Made by a program: the position numbers and the translations under genes. DNA of 64,000 bases from contig JBAWXZ010000003.1 in the NCBI GenBank assembly GCA_037143795.1, positions 223,486 through 287,485 on the forward strand. The letters run 5' to 3'. Positions 1 to 9,208 of the stretch are shown here, piece after piece (position 1 is the first letter of the stretch; every line of letters begins with the position of its first letter). Under the pieces are notes generated by a model. The model saw only the letters and a list, made by a program, of their open reading frames with translations, was not told where the DNA came from and did no database searches. This DNA is from Firm-13 sp037143795. GTDB taxonomy: Bacteria > Bacillota > Clostridia > Saccharofermentanales > Saccharofermentanaceae.

Positions 1-1
1 C

Positions 2-781
2 ATCGGCAGCGAAGTCCCGATTCCCGGAGGTGCACAGGAACACGAAGAAGGCATCAATGTCACCCGTCCGGCCGACTGCCAAAAAACACTGGCCGCTTTC
101 GAGCAGGCTTATAAGGCAAACGGCCTCAGCGAAGCCTGGAAGCGTGTCATCGGACTTGTTGTTCAGCCGGGTGTAGAGTTCGGCGACAGCGATGTTTTTG
201 TGTATGACAGGAAAAAGGCTGCCGACCTTACAGAATCACTCAAAGACTGGCCGCAGGGCGTGTTTGAAGGCCACTCCACGGATTATCAGCCCAAAGAAGC
301 CTTAAGGGCTATGGTCGAAGACGGTATCGCAATCCTCAAGGTCGGACCCGCTCTGACATTCGGACTGCGTGAAGCGCTTTTTTCCCTTGAAATGATGGAA
401 AAAGAGCTGTATTTCGGTAAAAGCTGTCAGTTCTCGAATTTTCAGGAAGTATTTGAACAGGCCATGCTTGATCAGCCGAAAAACTGGCAGAAGCACTATC
501 ACGGCAATGCGTGGGAACTCCATTTTGCCCGTAAGTTCAGCTACTCCGACAGAGCCCGTTATTATCTGCCTGACTCGAAAGTTGATGCGTCCATCAGCAC
601 ACTGATAAAAAACATCGATGAAGCACAGATTCCGCTGACACTTTTAAGCCAGTATATGCCGCTGCAGTACCAGTCAGTCCGAACCGGCCGTATTACTTTG
701 GCCGCGGAGGACCTGATTCAGGACCGGATCGGCAACTATATTGACGACTACCTTTACGCTGTTGACCCGGACATAAACTAA
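2..781 (+). CDS. GatZ/KbaZ-like tagatose-bisphosphate aldolase subunit (5' partial)
   Basis: The frame is open from the window edge to TAA, giving 259 residues; the true start lies upstream. The visible part carries GGAQEHEEG near its start, then VVQPGVEFGD, the HSTDYQ motif and LKVGPALTFGLREALF, all typical of the GatZ/KbaZ family. These proteins are chaperone-like or non-catalytic subunits of class II D-tagatose-1,6-bisphosphate aldolase, acting in the cytoplasm in galactitol or amino-sugar breakdown. The catalytic partner is not in view, so substrate is unknown. A strong hairpin terminator follows. Confidence 0.85.
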   Translation: MGSEVPIPGGAQEHEEGINVTRPADCQKTLAAFEQAYKANGLSEAWKRVIGLVVQPGVEFGDSDVFVYDRKKAADLTESLKDWPQGVFEGHSTDYQPKEALRAMVEDGIAILKVGPALTFGLREALFSLEMMEKELYFGKSCQFSNFQEVFEQAMLDQPKNWQKHYHGNAWELHFARKFSYSDRARYYLPDSKVDASISTLIKNIDEAQIPLTLLSQYMPLQYQSVRTGRITLAAEDLIQDRIGNYIDDYLYAVDPDIN

Positions 782-861
782 ACCCCTTGATTATCTTCAT
801 ATATTGAGTATGCAATTTCTGGTATGCATATTCCCGTATGAAGGGATTTCCCCTCCTTTTT

Positions 862-900
862 AACCGGCTGCCCTTGTAAGAAGGCGGCCGGTTTTTTGTT
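862..900 (+). terminator. Rho-independent terminator
   Basis: AACCGGC and GCC pair with GGC and GCCGGTT around a ten-base loop (stem 862-893, one G-U pair), followed by a T-rich tail. It ends the GatZ-like gene. Confidence 0.85.
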
Positions 901-1004
901 GCGGTTTCAAATAGGTTAATGAGCCGGTAAAGGAATGAGGATATGAATAAGCGGGTGTATAATAATTTAAAGAAAAACATGAGGATCAATGCGGAGGTAC
1001 GCTT

Positions 1005-1052
1005 ATGGCGAGGTTTTATCAACACATCTGCTCCGGCGAAACACAAATATGA
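1005..1052 (+). CDS. Possible 15-residue leader peptide
   Basis: GGAGG at 993-997 sits seven bases before an ATG at 1005 that opens a 15-codon frame (MARFYQHICSGETQI). Its TGA overlaps the ATG of the next gene in an ATGA arrangement. The downstream ATG at 1049 has no good ribosome site of its own, so this frame may serve to deliver ribosomes to it. An alternative is a frameshift that separated a former N-terminus. No match to a known leader was recognised. Confidence 0.35.
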   Translation: MARFYQHICSGETQI

Positions 1053-1600
1053 GTGCTTATATTGAACCTCCAAAGAGGATTGGATGGCTCCTGGGAATCG
1101 GGATCAGAATCTCCCGGAAGGTTACCGGTAAGGATATTCTGGTAGCCAGACTTCTGTCCTGGTATCCTAAGGCGGCATATGGATCTGCCATGCTCGAGTC
1201 CCTTGTTGTCCATCACGATAAGACACTTAATGACAGGATCATAAAGCTTGTCCGGATCCAGGCTTCCATCTCTGCAGCGTGTCCGTTCTGTGTGGATATG
1301 AATTCTTTCGAATACCACAATGCGGGCATCACCGATACGGAATATGCTTCCCTCAAAACAACCGGCAATTATGCCGATGTCCATACCTTTACAAGAAGGG
1401 AAGAAGTGGCCATAGAATATGCACGTCTTATCTCGCAGACACCGCTGGTTTTCCCGGAGCCTTTCATTGCCGAACTAAAAGAAACCTTTAAAGAAAGGGA
1501 AATTGTCATACTGGCCAGCACAGCAGCACAGGTAAATTACTGGGCAAGGCTGAATTCGGCCCTTGGAGTGCCTTCTGCGGGCTTTATGGAAGAAGTATAG
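1049..1600 (+). CDS. Carboxymuconolactone decarboxylase (AhpD-like) family protein
   Basis: The 183-residue protein has the family alpha-helical layout with SAACPFCVDM near residues 75-84, the CxxC (C78, C81) plus downstream His (H90) typical of AhpD-like alkylhydroperoxidases. Such proteins are thiol-dependent peroxidases or ring-opening lactone decarboxylases; which one applies here cannot be told. The start at 1049 keeps the usual family length and overlaps the end of a short upstream frame; an in-frame ATG at 989 would add 20 residues unlike the family. The gene is convergent with a zinc-ribbon membrane protein across a long hairpin. Confidence 0.8.
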   Translation: MSAYIEPPKRIGWLLGIGIRISRKVTGKDILVARLLSWYPKAAYGSAMLESLVVHHDKTLNDRIIKLVRIQASISAACPFCVDMNSFEYHNAGITDTEYASLKTTGNYADVHTFTRREEVAIEYARLISQTPLVFPEPFIAELKETFKEREIVILASTAAQVNYWARLNSALGVPSAGFMEEV

Positions 1601-1634
1601 GAACTTTTCCGGCCTGATCGTCCGGATGCCTGAT

Positions 1635-1685
1635 CCGACAGCAGGAGCCTGGCTTCCCATTGGGAAATCAGGCTCCTGCTGTCGG
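1635..1685. terminator. Long hairpin between convergent genes
   Basis: A perfect 17-bp inverted repeat (1635-1651 with 1669-1685) encloses a loop that itself folds as TTCCC/GGGAA. It lacks a T run on either strand but sits exactly where both flanking genes must end, so it probably works in both directions. Confidence 0.6.
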
Positions 1686-1708
1686 CAAACAATATGAAAG
1701 CCGTTATG

Positions 1709-2551
1709 TTATTTCTTGATTTCGAATACCGAATTTTTAACGAAGAAATATTGTACAAAAGAACAGAGAATTACAACACCCACCGCCATAAGGCCCAGTC
1801 CCCAGAAGGGTATGCTCTGGGTTGAAAAGCTGGCCATAAGGATAATGGTGGAAAATGCCAGCAGGATCAGATTCAGCCTCTTTTTGCGGGCCACTGAGAA
1901 AGTAATTACTTTGCCGCATTTATCACATTTGAAATCATAAACGCCCGGGACATAATTCTTCCAGTTCTTTGCAGGAACGTGCTCGCAGGTATCTTCCACA
2001 GGAACAGGGACTTCTTCAGCAGGCATATCTGTGTTGCCGGGATTCTCCCCGTTTTCTTCGCGGTCCAGCTTGGCATAGGATTCATAAAGGGCCATCAGTT
2101 CCAGCTGCTCCTGTGTATACTGGGATCCGGGGGCAGCAGAATCTGTGCCGGACTGCCGGTCCGATCCCGCATCATCAGTATCGGATGTGCCGGCGGTGTC
2201 GGAAGCATCTGTAGTTGCGGAGGTTTCCGAAATCGTCTGGTCCGACTCAATCTCATCGAATTTTCCAAATGTCATCAGCAGGGCCTGCAGAAGTAAATAT
2301 GCCACAACGATGCCGGCCATAGCCGCAAAATACAGAAGCGTTGAGTTGGTGCTGGTTTGTGTTTTGGTGAAGTTGCCGTTCAGTGCCAGATATACAAGAA
2401 CTCCGATTGTAAGGGCGTTGATGATTTTACTGATCATCTTGGTCTGGGCGGTCATTTCGAGCTCGGCACCGCAATTTTTACATATGTATACGGTTGTACG
2501 CGCAAAAAGCATTTTGATTTTGAAAGTAGGATGGTGATTGCATGACGTCAT
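1709..2551 (-). CDS. Zinc-ribbon membrane protein, unknown function
   Basis: The 280-residue product begins with a short zinc-ribbon half site, CKNC at residues 24-27. Two membrane segments follow (about 45-65 and 75-97), then a long acidic Asp/Ser/Thr/Glu-rich stretch, a second CDKC at about 209-212, and two C-terminal membrane segments (about 225-245 and 250-270). The start was chosen at 2551 because AAAGGAG lies just upstream; the frame opens further 5' without a ribosome site. The two cysteine pairs may build one split zinc site or two. No family with known function was recognised; a sensor or scaffold role would be a guess. Confidence 0.6.
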   Translation of the reverse strand: MTSCNHHPTFKIKMLFARTTVYICKNCGAELEMTAQTKMISKIINALTIGVLVYLALNGNFTKTQTSTNSTLLYFAAMAGIVVAYLLLQALLMTFGKFDEIESDQTISETSATTDASDTAGTSDTDDAGSDRQSGTDSAAPGSQYTQEQLELMALYESYAKLDREENGENPGNTDMPAEEVPVPVEDTCEHVPAKNWKNYVPGVYDFKCDKCGKVITFSVARKKRLNLILLAFSTIILMASFSTQSIPFWGLGLMAVGVVILCSFVQYFFVKNSVFEIKK

Positions 2552-2749
2552 CAATTTTCGACTCCTTTGTTGTCTTACATAACATATAAGAATGTGGTGA
2601 GGGTGGATGAATGGACACAAATATAATTATATACTACATTACGTGGAGAATGAATGCGTGTCAAGGCAAAGGGCTTTTATCTTCTCAAAAATCTGCAGGT
2701 TTCTTCCGGGATTGCCGCTCATTTCTAAAACCACGGCAAACCATACATA

Positions 2750-2797
2750 GAAAAGGAGGCTGCAGTTGAACTCATGCAAGTTCAGCTGCAGCCTCCT
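2750..2797 (-). terminator. Terminator of oppA
   Basis: An 18-bp near-perfect inverted repeat (AGGAGGCTGCAG pairing with CTGCAGCCTCCT) is followed on the minus strand by TTTTC. It lies 46 bases past the oppA stop. Confidence 0.85.
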
Positions 2798-2842
2798 CTA
2801 ATCATATTCAGTTGACAAAGACATTAACAGTTATCGAACAGC

Positions 2843-4531
2843 TTAAGCTGTGATCTTGGCATACATGAAGTACTTGTAACCAAGAGGAGAGGACCATGTG
2901 CCTTCGAGTTTTGTGGACTGAAGATAAATATCAACATAGTAGTAGATCGGGCAAAGCATCCAGTCGGCGAAAATGAGGTCTTCTGCCTTGTGCATAAGAG
3001 CCATTCTCTCAGTCTGGTCGGAGCTTGACTTGATCTTTTTGATCAGGGCGTCATAATCAGGATTGCTCCACTGTGCATCGTTGTTGCCGCCGCCGGTGAC
3101 CCACATGTCAAGGAAGGAAATGGGATCATTGTAATCGCCAAGCCAGCCGTTACGTGCGATCTGGTAATCGCCGTTCTTACGGGTGTTGAGGAAAGTAGCC
3201 CATTCCTGAGAAACGAGATCAACTTTGACGCCGATCTTGGCCCACATGTTCTGCAGTGCTTCACCAATCTGCTGGTGGCCTGTTCCTGTGTTGTATACAT
3301 ACTCAATGCTCGGGAGACCCTCGCCGTTCGGATATCCGGCTTCGGCAAGAAGTGCTTTCGCCTTCTCAAGATTGGCTGCATTAGCGGCTGCTGTAGGATC
3401 GTAATAGTTGCCGCCTACATCGCGGAACTGCTTTGCAGGATCTGCATCTGTCAAACCGACCGGTACATAGGCACCGGCAGGAATCTGGCCGGACTTGCCG
3501 ATATTGGTCGCGATAAAGTCGCGGTCAACAGCAAGAATCAGTGCTTCACGAACTTTTACGTTGTCAAGGGGAGCCTTGGTCACGTTAAAGCTGACATAAT
3601 AGGTTCCGAGCTGTCCGTTCTTGTGGAATTCAGGCTTATCCTGCCATGCCGGGATTTCATCGTTGGGCATGGTGTCGGCAAACATAATGTCGCCGTTGAC
3701 AAATGCGTTCAGAATAGCCACATCATCTGCCATGAGGACAAACTTTATAGTATCAGGTCCGAGGGCTTTAACATCCCAGTAATTTTCATTCTTGGTGTAA
3801 AGCATATAGGATCCCGGTACCCACTCGGTCATTTTGTACGGGCCGTTGCCGATATATGTTGCAACATCAATCGCCCATCCTTCAGGATTGGCAGTAACAA
3901 TGTCTTCGCGAACCGGCGAGAATGTCGGGAAAGCAGTAAGTTCAAGGAAATAAGGTGTCACAGCATTTAAAACAACAACAAGGGTCTTGTCGTCTTTTGC
4001 AGTAACATCAAGCTTACCGTCTGAAAAGCCTTTGATGACATCAAACATATAAGAATAATCAGCTGCTGTTTCAGGGGCAATGGCACGATTCCATGAATAT
4101 ACGAAATCTTTAGCTGTCAGAGCCGTACCGTCGCTCCATTTAAGGCCGTCGCGAAGTGTAAAGGTATATGTCAGGCCGTCATCGCTTATTGCGACGGATG
4201 CTGCCTGGCCGGGAACCGGTACGCCTTCTTTATCCAATGTGTACAGACCTTCAAAACCATGAATGATGAGTGTTGCGCCGTCAACTGAGGAGTTGAGTGC
4301 CGGATCAATGGTGTCCGGATCAGGCCCGATGTTGACAACAAGGTCCTGTGCAACGGCACCGGAAGCGGTTGCGGTTGTCGCATCAGTACCGGCTGCGGCT
4401 GTTGTGGCAGCGGTATCGGCGGCTTTGGTAGTCGGGGCAGTTGTTGTATCCGTCTTGGCCGTGCCTGCACAGGCTGTGGCAAAAACCGATGTCAACATGA
4501 CAAATGATAGTAGCAGTGCTAATTTCTTCAT
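2843..4531 (-). CDS. oppA: Oligopeptide ABC transporter substrate-binding lipoprotein
   Basis: This 562-residue protein is the extracellular, lipid-anchored peptide-binding subunit of the adjacent importer. It starts with a lipoprotein signal ending FATAC (Cys about residue 21), then a Thr/Ala linker, then the SBP_bac_5 fold: family landmarks include DGLTYTFTLRDGLKWSDG, YIGNGPYKMTEW and VREALILAVDRDF. ATG at 4531 was preferred because GGAGGAATATT precedes it. It lies last in the minus-strand opp cluster, behind a hairpin that may set its level apart from oppBCDF. Exact ligand is unknown; dipeptide or oligopeptide is the family default. Confidence 0.93.
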   Translation of the reverse strand: MKKLALLLSFVMLTSVFATACAGTAKTDTTTAPTTKAADTAATTAAAGTDATTATASGAVAQDLVVNIGPDPDTIDPALNSSVDGATLIIHGFEGLYTLDKEGVPVPGQAASVAISDDGLTYTFTLRDGLKWSDGTALTAKDFVYSWNRAIAPETAADYSYMFDVIKGFSDGKLDVTAKDDKTLVVVLNAVTPYFLELTAFPTFSPVREDIVTANPEGWAIDVATYIGNGPYKMTEWVPGSYMLYTKNENYWDVKALGPDTIKFVLMADDVAILNAFVNGDIMFADTMPNDEIPAWQDKPEFHKNGQLGTYYVSFNVTKAPLDNVKVREALILAVDRDFIATNIGKSGQIPAGAYVPVGLTDADPAKQFRDVGGNYYDPTAAANAANLEKAKALLAEAGYPNGEGLPSIEYVYNTGTGHQQIGEALQNMWAKIGVKVDLVSQEWATFLNTRKNGDYQIARNGWLGDYNDPISFLDMWVTGGGNNDAQWSNPDYDALIKKIKSSSDQTERMALMHKAEDLIFADWMLCPIYYYVDIYLQSTKLEGTWSSPLGYKYFMYAKITA

Positions 4532-4632
4532 AATATTCCTCCCATTTCTTTTCTTTCTCGGACTGGAACAGATTGTGTGTGAAAACATAACGAAATGTGA
4601 ATGAAAACTGAATGGATTCATTATAGAGCAAA

Positions 4633-4662
4633 AAGAGCCTCTGTTGCAAGGCAGAGGCTCTT
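4633..4662. terminator. Hairpin between oppF and oppA
   Basis: AAGAGCCTCTG pairs perfectly with CAGAGGCTCTT. On the minus strand it is followed by TTTTTGC. It can end or process the oppBCDF message, leaving oppA to be read from partial read-through, a stable processed 3' product or its own promoter. Confidence 0.75.
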
Positions 4663-4692
4663 GATTTTTAATTTAATATTAAATATTGGTTA

Positions 4693-5667
4693 TTATGCCT
4701 TTGGTACTTTGTCCAGATTGTGGCAGGCAGCGAAGTGATTGGCTCCGACTTCCCTGAATTCAGGCTCCTGCTCGGAACATATCGCTGTAGCGTATGGGCA
4801 GCGCGTGCGGAAATTACATCCGGAAGGCGGATGCAGAGGACTTGGCACATCTCCCTGCAGGATAATTCTGTGCCTTGCACGATTAATACGCGGATCAGGG
4901 ATCGGAATGGCTGATATCAGGGAACGTGTATAGGGGTGTACATTGTGGAATGTCAATTCATAACTGTTGGCTAATTCCACCATCCTGCCGAGATACATGA
5001 CACCGATACGATCGCTGATATGTTTGACTACGGAGAGGTCATGGGCAATAAACAGATAGGTAAGCCCCATGTCGTCCTGCAGTTTTTCAAACATGTTGAT
5101 AACCTGCGCCTGAATGGAGACATCCAGTGCAGAAATGGGTTCATCACATACAATGAACTCAGGATCAACAGCCAGTGCACGTGCAATACCTATACGCTGA
5201 CGCTGCCCGCCGGAGAATTCGTGGGGATAACGGTTGGCATGCTCACTGTTGAGTCCGACTCTTTCAAGCATATCTATGATTTTGTCCGTGCGGTCCTGTT
5301 TGCTGGCAGAGAGCTTATGAATATCCAGCGGTTCGCCGACAATATCACCGACGGTCATTCGCGGGTCGAGCGATGCATACGGATCCTGGAAAACAATCTG
5401 CATCTTTCTGCGGTACGGCTGCATTTTGGCATGCGTTATATCGATTCCGTCATATATAATCTTGCCGCCCGTGGGTTCGTACAGGCGAAGAAGAGCGCGG
5501 CCTGTGGTCGTTTTGCCGCATCCTGATTCTCCTACGAGACCCAGGGTCTCGCCCTTTCCGATGTAAAAAGAGACGTCATCAACTGCTTTAATATACTGCT
5601 TGCGGAAAAGGTTTCCGCCGACGCGGAAATATTGTTTTAAATTTTGAACTTCAACTAATTTATCCAA
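4693..5667 (-). CDS. oppF: Oligopeptide ABC transporter ATPase OppF
   Basis: This is the second ATPase of the peptide importer, 324 residues. It shows Walker A GESGCGKT (about 46-53), the ABC signature FSGGQRQR, Walker B FIVCDEPISALD and the C-terminal oligopeptide_HPY region with the Cys-rich CNFRTRCPYA stretch. The start is TTG at 5667: it lies one base after the oppD stop with AGGAGG nine bases before it, and LDKLVEVQNLKQYF matches the normal OppF N-terminus. Longer upstream reading in this frame only shadows oppD. A hairpin follows the gene. Confidence 0.92.
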   Translation of the reverse strand: MDKLVEVQNLKQYFRVGGNLFRKQYIKAVDDVSFYIGKGETLGLVGESGCGKTTTGRALLRLYEPTGGKIIYDGIDITHAKMQPYRRKMQIVFQDPYASLDPRMTVGDIVGEPLDIHKLSASKQDRTDKIIDMLERVGLNSEHANRYPHEFSGGQRQRIGIARALAVDPEFIVCDEPISALDVSIQAQVINMFEKLQDDMGLTYLFIAHDLSVVKHISDRIGVMYLGRMVELANSYELTFHNVHPYTRSLISAIPIPDPRINRARHRIILQGDVPSPLHPPSGCNFRTRCPYATAICSEQEPEFREVGANHFAACHNLDKVPKA

Positions 5668-5668
5668 T

Positions 5669-6670
5669 TTACTTTTCCTCCTGTTGCATTTCGAATTCGT
5701 TCTTCTGCAGGAGCCAGCAGGCGCTGTAATGGTCGTCAGACAAGTATGTGTAATCCGGCATTGTGGTAAGGCAAATCTGCATACAGCTCTTACAGCGCGG
5801 TGCAAAAGGACAGCCGGCAGGCGGGTTGAGCATGTCAACCGGAGTGCCCTCAATCGGAACAAGCGGCTCGTGCTCGACCTCTGTCAGTTTCGGAATGCTG
5901 TTCAAAAGACCTTTTGTATACTCGTGGCAAGGATTGTAAAAAATATCATCAATTGTACCGTATTCGACAATTTTGCCGGCATACATAACTGCAATTTTCT
6001 CGCACATGCTTGACACAATGCCAAGGTCATGCGTAATCATGATTATGGACATTCCCAGTTTTTTCTTCAAATCCATCATTAATTCAAGTATCTGTGCCTG
6101 AATCGTAACATCAAGTGCTGTGGTCGGCTCGTCTGCAATCAGAAGCTTGGGCTCGCATGCAAGGGCAATTGCGATCATAACACGCTGCCGCATACCTCCG
6201 GAGAGCTCATGCGGATACTGTTTCACCCGGCGCTCGGGTTCGTTGATTCCGACAAGGGTCAGAAGGTCAACGGCCTTTTTCCGGGCGTCCTTCTTGGAAC
6301 AATGCGTATGAAGGAGGAGCACCTCGCAGATCTGATTGCCGATAGTATAAACCGGGTTCAGCGATGTCATCGGGTCCTGAAATATAATACTGACCTCGTT
6401 GCCGCGGATTTTGCGCATTTCCTTTTCTTTTATCAGGTCGATACGATGACCGTTAAAGTGTATTTCCCCGCTTATCAGGCGCCCGGGGTGCGCGGTAATA
6501 CCCATAATGGAATAGGCCGTAACGGATTTACCGCTGCCGGACTCTCCTACGATACCCAGGACTTCGCCCTGTTTCATACTGAATGACACATCATTTAATG
6601 CCTTTACTTCTCCTGCAGGAGTGAAAAAGGAAAGACGTTCATTTTTGATTTCCAATAAAAGTTCGCTCAT
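5669..6670 (-). CDS. oppD: Oligopeptide ABC transporter ATPase OppD
   Basis: The 333-residue protein energises import together with OppF. Walker A GESGSGKS lies at about 42-49, the signature LSGGMRQR and Walker B LLIADEPTTALD follow, and the C-terminus has the oligopeptide_HPY Cys cluster (CPFAPRCKSCMQIC). GGAGA lies upstream of the ATG. It is 11 bases after oppC and its stop almost touches the oppF start, so translation of the two ATPases is likely coupled. Confidence 0.93.
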   Translation of the reverse strand: MSELLLEIKNERLSFFTPAGEVKALNDVSFSMKQGEVLGIVGESGSGKSVTAYSIMGITAHPGRLISGEIHFNGHRIDLIKEKEMRKIRGNEVSIIFQDPMTSLNPVYTIGNQICEVLLLHTHCSKKDARKKAVDLLTLVGINEPERRVKQYPHELSGGMRQRVMIAIALACEPKLLIADEPTTALDVTIQAQILELMMDLKKKLGMSIIMITHDLGIVSSMCEKIAVMYAGKIVEYGTIDDIFYNPCHEYTKGLLNSIPKLTEVEHEPLVPIEGTPVDMLNPPAGCPFAPRCKSCMQICLTTMPDYTYLSDDHYSACWLLQKNEFEMQQEEK

Positions 6671-6681
6671 GACAGGTCTCC

Positions 6682-7734
6682 TTATTTTTTTAACTTCGGA
6701 TCAAAGGCATCTCTGAGTCCGTCACCGAAAAGGTTCAGCGAAAGGATGATCAGGCTGATCATAAGGGATGGCGCCAAAAGGCGGTGAGGATAGGAGGTGA
6801 TGGCACCGAGTGCAGATGCGGCCAATGAGCCAAGGCTCGGCATAGGCGCGGCAACACCAAGTCCAATAAAACTCAGGAAGCTCTCTGTGAAAATAGCAGC
6901 AGGTATCTGCAGGGTAGTGGTTACGATAAGAATTCCGATACAGTTCTTGAGAAGGTGATTGCGGATGATTCTCGAACTGCTTGCACCGAGGGCCCTTGCA
7001 GCGGTTACAAACTCCTGTTCTTTCAGGGTCAGAACCTGTGAACGTACTATTCTGGCCATTCCTACCCAGTACAGCATGCCAAATACCAGGAAGATACAGA
7101 TCAGCCCGACTCCCACAACACCAATCCATTTGAAAGCGGGATTATTGTTGGAAAGGTTATTAAGCGGAATCCTCAATGTTGCGATTAACAAAATAATGAT
7201 CAGAAGATCAGGTACGGTATAGATCATGTCAACAATTCGCATCATGATAAGATCCGCCCTGCCTCCGAAATATCCCGCAATGGCGCCGTACAGCGAGCCG
7301 ATCAGCAGTATGATCGCGCTCGCACCGATTCCGACCAGCAGCGATATCCTGCTGCCCATCATAATCTGAATGGAAAGGTCACGACCAAGATTGTCTGTTC
7401 CCAGGAAATGGGGGAACACAGATACTCCGCTGTCTAAACTCGCCTGCTCCGTCGTTGAATAGGTCATTGGGAACAGATTTTCACTGCCGCGGATCTGCTG
7501 GGCATAATCATATGGATAAAAGGAAGGTACGATAAAAGCCAGAATCAACACGATCACAATGACAACCAGCGAAATCATCGCAATGTTGTTTTTTCTGAGG
7601 CGGTGAAAACCGTCCCTCCAAAACCCTACGCTGTCGCGCATGATTACCAGACTCTGTTTTTCCTTTTCGCTGGCCGGCAGGAAATCGGATACATCCAGCT
7701 GCATGCTAAGTGGATTTGCTTTTTTAACATTCAT
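6682..7734 (-). CDS. oppC: Oligopeptide ABC transporter permease OppC
   Basis: A 350-residue inner permease of the BPD_transp_1 family. The N-terminal soluble stretch is followed by a membrane segment (about 48-70), a long extracytoplasmic loop, and five more membrane segments. The EAA loop, which docks the ATPase, reads EFVTAARALGASSSRIIRNHLLKN. It pairs with OppB 21 bases upstream and is followed by oppD after 11 bases. Confidence 0.92.
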   Translation of the reverse strand: MNVKKANPLSMQLDVSDFLPASEKEKQSLVIMRDSVGFWRDGFHRLRKNNIAMISLVVIVIVLILAFIVPSFYPYDYAQQIRGSENLFPMTYSTTEQASLDSGVSVFPHFLGTDNLGRDLSIQIMMGSRISLLVGIGASAIILLIGSLYGAIAGYFGGRADLIMMRIVDMIYTVPDLLIIILLIATLRIPLNNLSNNNPAFKWIGVVGVGLICIFLVFGMLYWVGMARIVRSQVLTLKEQEFVTAARALGASSSRIIRNHLLKNCIGILIVTTTLQIPAAIFTESFLSFIGLGVAAPMPSLGSLAASALGAITSYPHRLLAPSLMISLIILSLNLFGDGLRDAFDPKLKK

Positions 7735-7755
7735 ATCTTAATAACACCTACCAAT

Positions 7756-8673
7756 TTATTCATATTTGATCCGGGGATCAATAAGCTTGTAGAAAATATC
7801 AACAATAACATTCAATGAAACAAGAAGGAATGCCAGGAATATAGTGGTTCCCATAATCAGAGGATAATCCCGGTCGGTAATTGACTTGATGAATTCATTG
7901 CCCAGTCCTGGAATTACGAAGATTCTTTCTATTATAAAGCTTCCTGTCAGGGTATAGGCGAGCATTGGTCCAAGATAAGTGACTACCGGCAGAATCGCAT
8001 TACGTAAAGCATGCTTGAAAAGAGTGACAAACGGAGATAATCCTTTTGCGCGCGCCGTCCTCATATAATCCTGACCAAGGACATCCAGCATACTCGAACG
8101 CATGAGACGTGAGATGTATGCTGTCGGATAGAGCGCCAGTGAAAGGACAGGCATAATATACGTTGCCGGCGTAGTAAGCCCGAATGTGGGAAGCAATTTG
8201 AGCCGGATAGCCAGCAGCATAACCAATAGGGTCGCAATAACAAAAGAAGGAATAGCGATACCTACCGTGGAAACAACACTGATCACTTTGTCAGTCCATT
8301 TACCTCGATGAAGTGCCGCAAGGGAACCAAGCGGTATTCCGACTGCTAAAGCGAGTGCGACGGATATTCCTCCGATTTTTGCAGATACCGGAAATTTAGT
8401 GCCGATAATCTGATCCACCGTGCGGCCGCGCTGTTTTAAAGAAACGCCCAGATCACCCTGAACCAAATGGACGACATAATTTTTAAATTGAATAGGGACA
8501 GGCTGATCCAGTCCGTATTTTTCTTTTAAAGCAGCCAGTGTAGCCGGTGAAACAGCCTTTTCGGATAAGAACGGTCCTCCCGGAACCAGATACATTAAGA
8601 AAAAAGTAATTGTGGTCACTACCATTAATGTAAGAATCGCATAAAAAATTCGTTTGACAATATAGTTGCCCAA
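7756..8673 (-). CDS. oppB: Oligopeptide ABC transporter permease OppB
   Basis: The 305-residue permease has the OppB N-terminus (MGNYIVKRIFYAILTLMVV), a membrane segment at about 9-29, a periplasmic-type loop and five further segments, with the EAA loop at DYMRTARAKGLSPFVTLFKH. The start is TTG with AAGGAG upstream. It is the first gene of the minus-strand opp operon, so the operon promoter should lie in 8674-8960. Confidence 0.92.
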   Translation of the reverse strand: MGNYIVKRIFYAILTLMVVTTITFFLMYLVPGGPFLSEKAVSPATLAALKEKYGLDQPVPIQFKNYVVHLVQGDLGVSLKQRGRTVDQIIGTKFPVSAKIGGISVALALAVGIPLGSLAALHRGKWTDKVISVVSTVGIAIPSFVIATLLVMLLAIRLKLLPTFGLTTPATYIMPVLSLALYPTAYISRLMRSSMLDVLGQDYMRTARAKGLSPFVTLFKHALRNAILPVVTYLGPMLAYTLTGSFIIERIFVIPGLGNEFIKSITDRDYPLIMGTTIFLAFLLVSLNVIVDIFYKLIDPRIKYE

Positions 8674-9092
8674 AGTAGTTCACTCCTTCTATCCAGGGCA
8701 TACCAATGTTCGCGCGAGAAAAAACATAAAACCCATCGTGCAGCATATTATTATATGAGCGGCAATGGTAATGCATATTTATATAAGGAATTGAATATGC
8801 ATGGCTACTACGTTTTTTTGCATTGGCAGACCCTATAAATTGGCATCCAAAATAAAGAGATTCAAAAAACTTGTCCTACATGCAAAAGCATGATCAATAA
8901 AAACAAGACCTTTTGATTTGTCTGTTACTCACAGAATGCGATATAAAATTATAATCACATGAGGGGGTACATTTCAAGCGTGAGGACGTACAAATCAGTA
9001 AAATCAGAGAAATTAGCGGCATTTGCAGGAAATATAGGGAAGAGATGCATTTGTTCTCAAGTAATTTTGACTATAGTAGGTGCTGTGTCAAA
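8674..9092. other. Intergenic region upstream of opp
   Basis: About 420 bases without a convincing gene. It should hold the opp promoter on the minus strand, but no clear consensus pair stands out. A 96-codon plus-strand frame at 8959-9249 crosses a terminator and a gene 3' end and is treated as chance. Confidence 0.5.
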
Positions 9093-9140
9093 AAGAACCC
9101 TCCCCGGTGAGAATGCGTATCACACCTGGGAGGGCCCCTC
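9093..9140 (-). terminator. Terminator of the YggT-like gene
   Basis: CCCTCCC-C-GGTG (9098-9109) pairs with CACC-T-GGGAGGG (9123-9134); the minus strand continues TTCTTTTTG. The other side also has T runs, so it may act in both directions. Confidence 0.75.
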
Positions 9141-9208
9141 ATTTTTCGTTTTTTTATTTCAATGTATTAATGAATCAGATACGGCCGGTACCTTGAAAAC
9201 CGGTTCTG

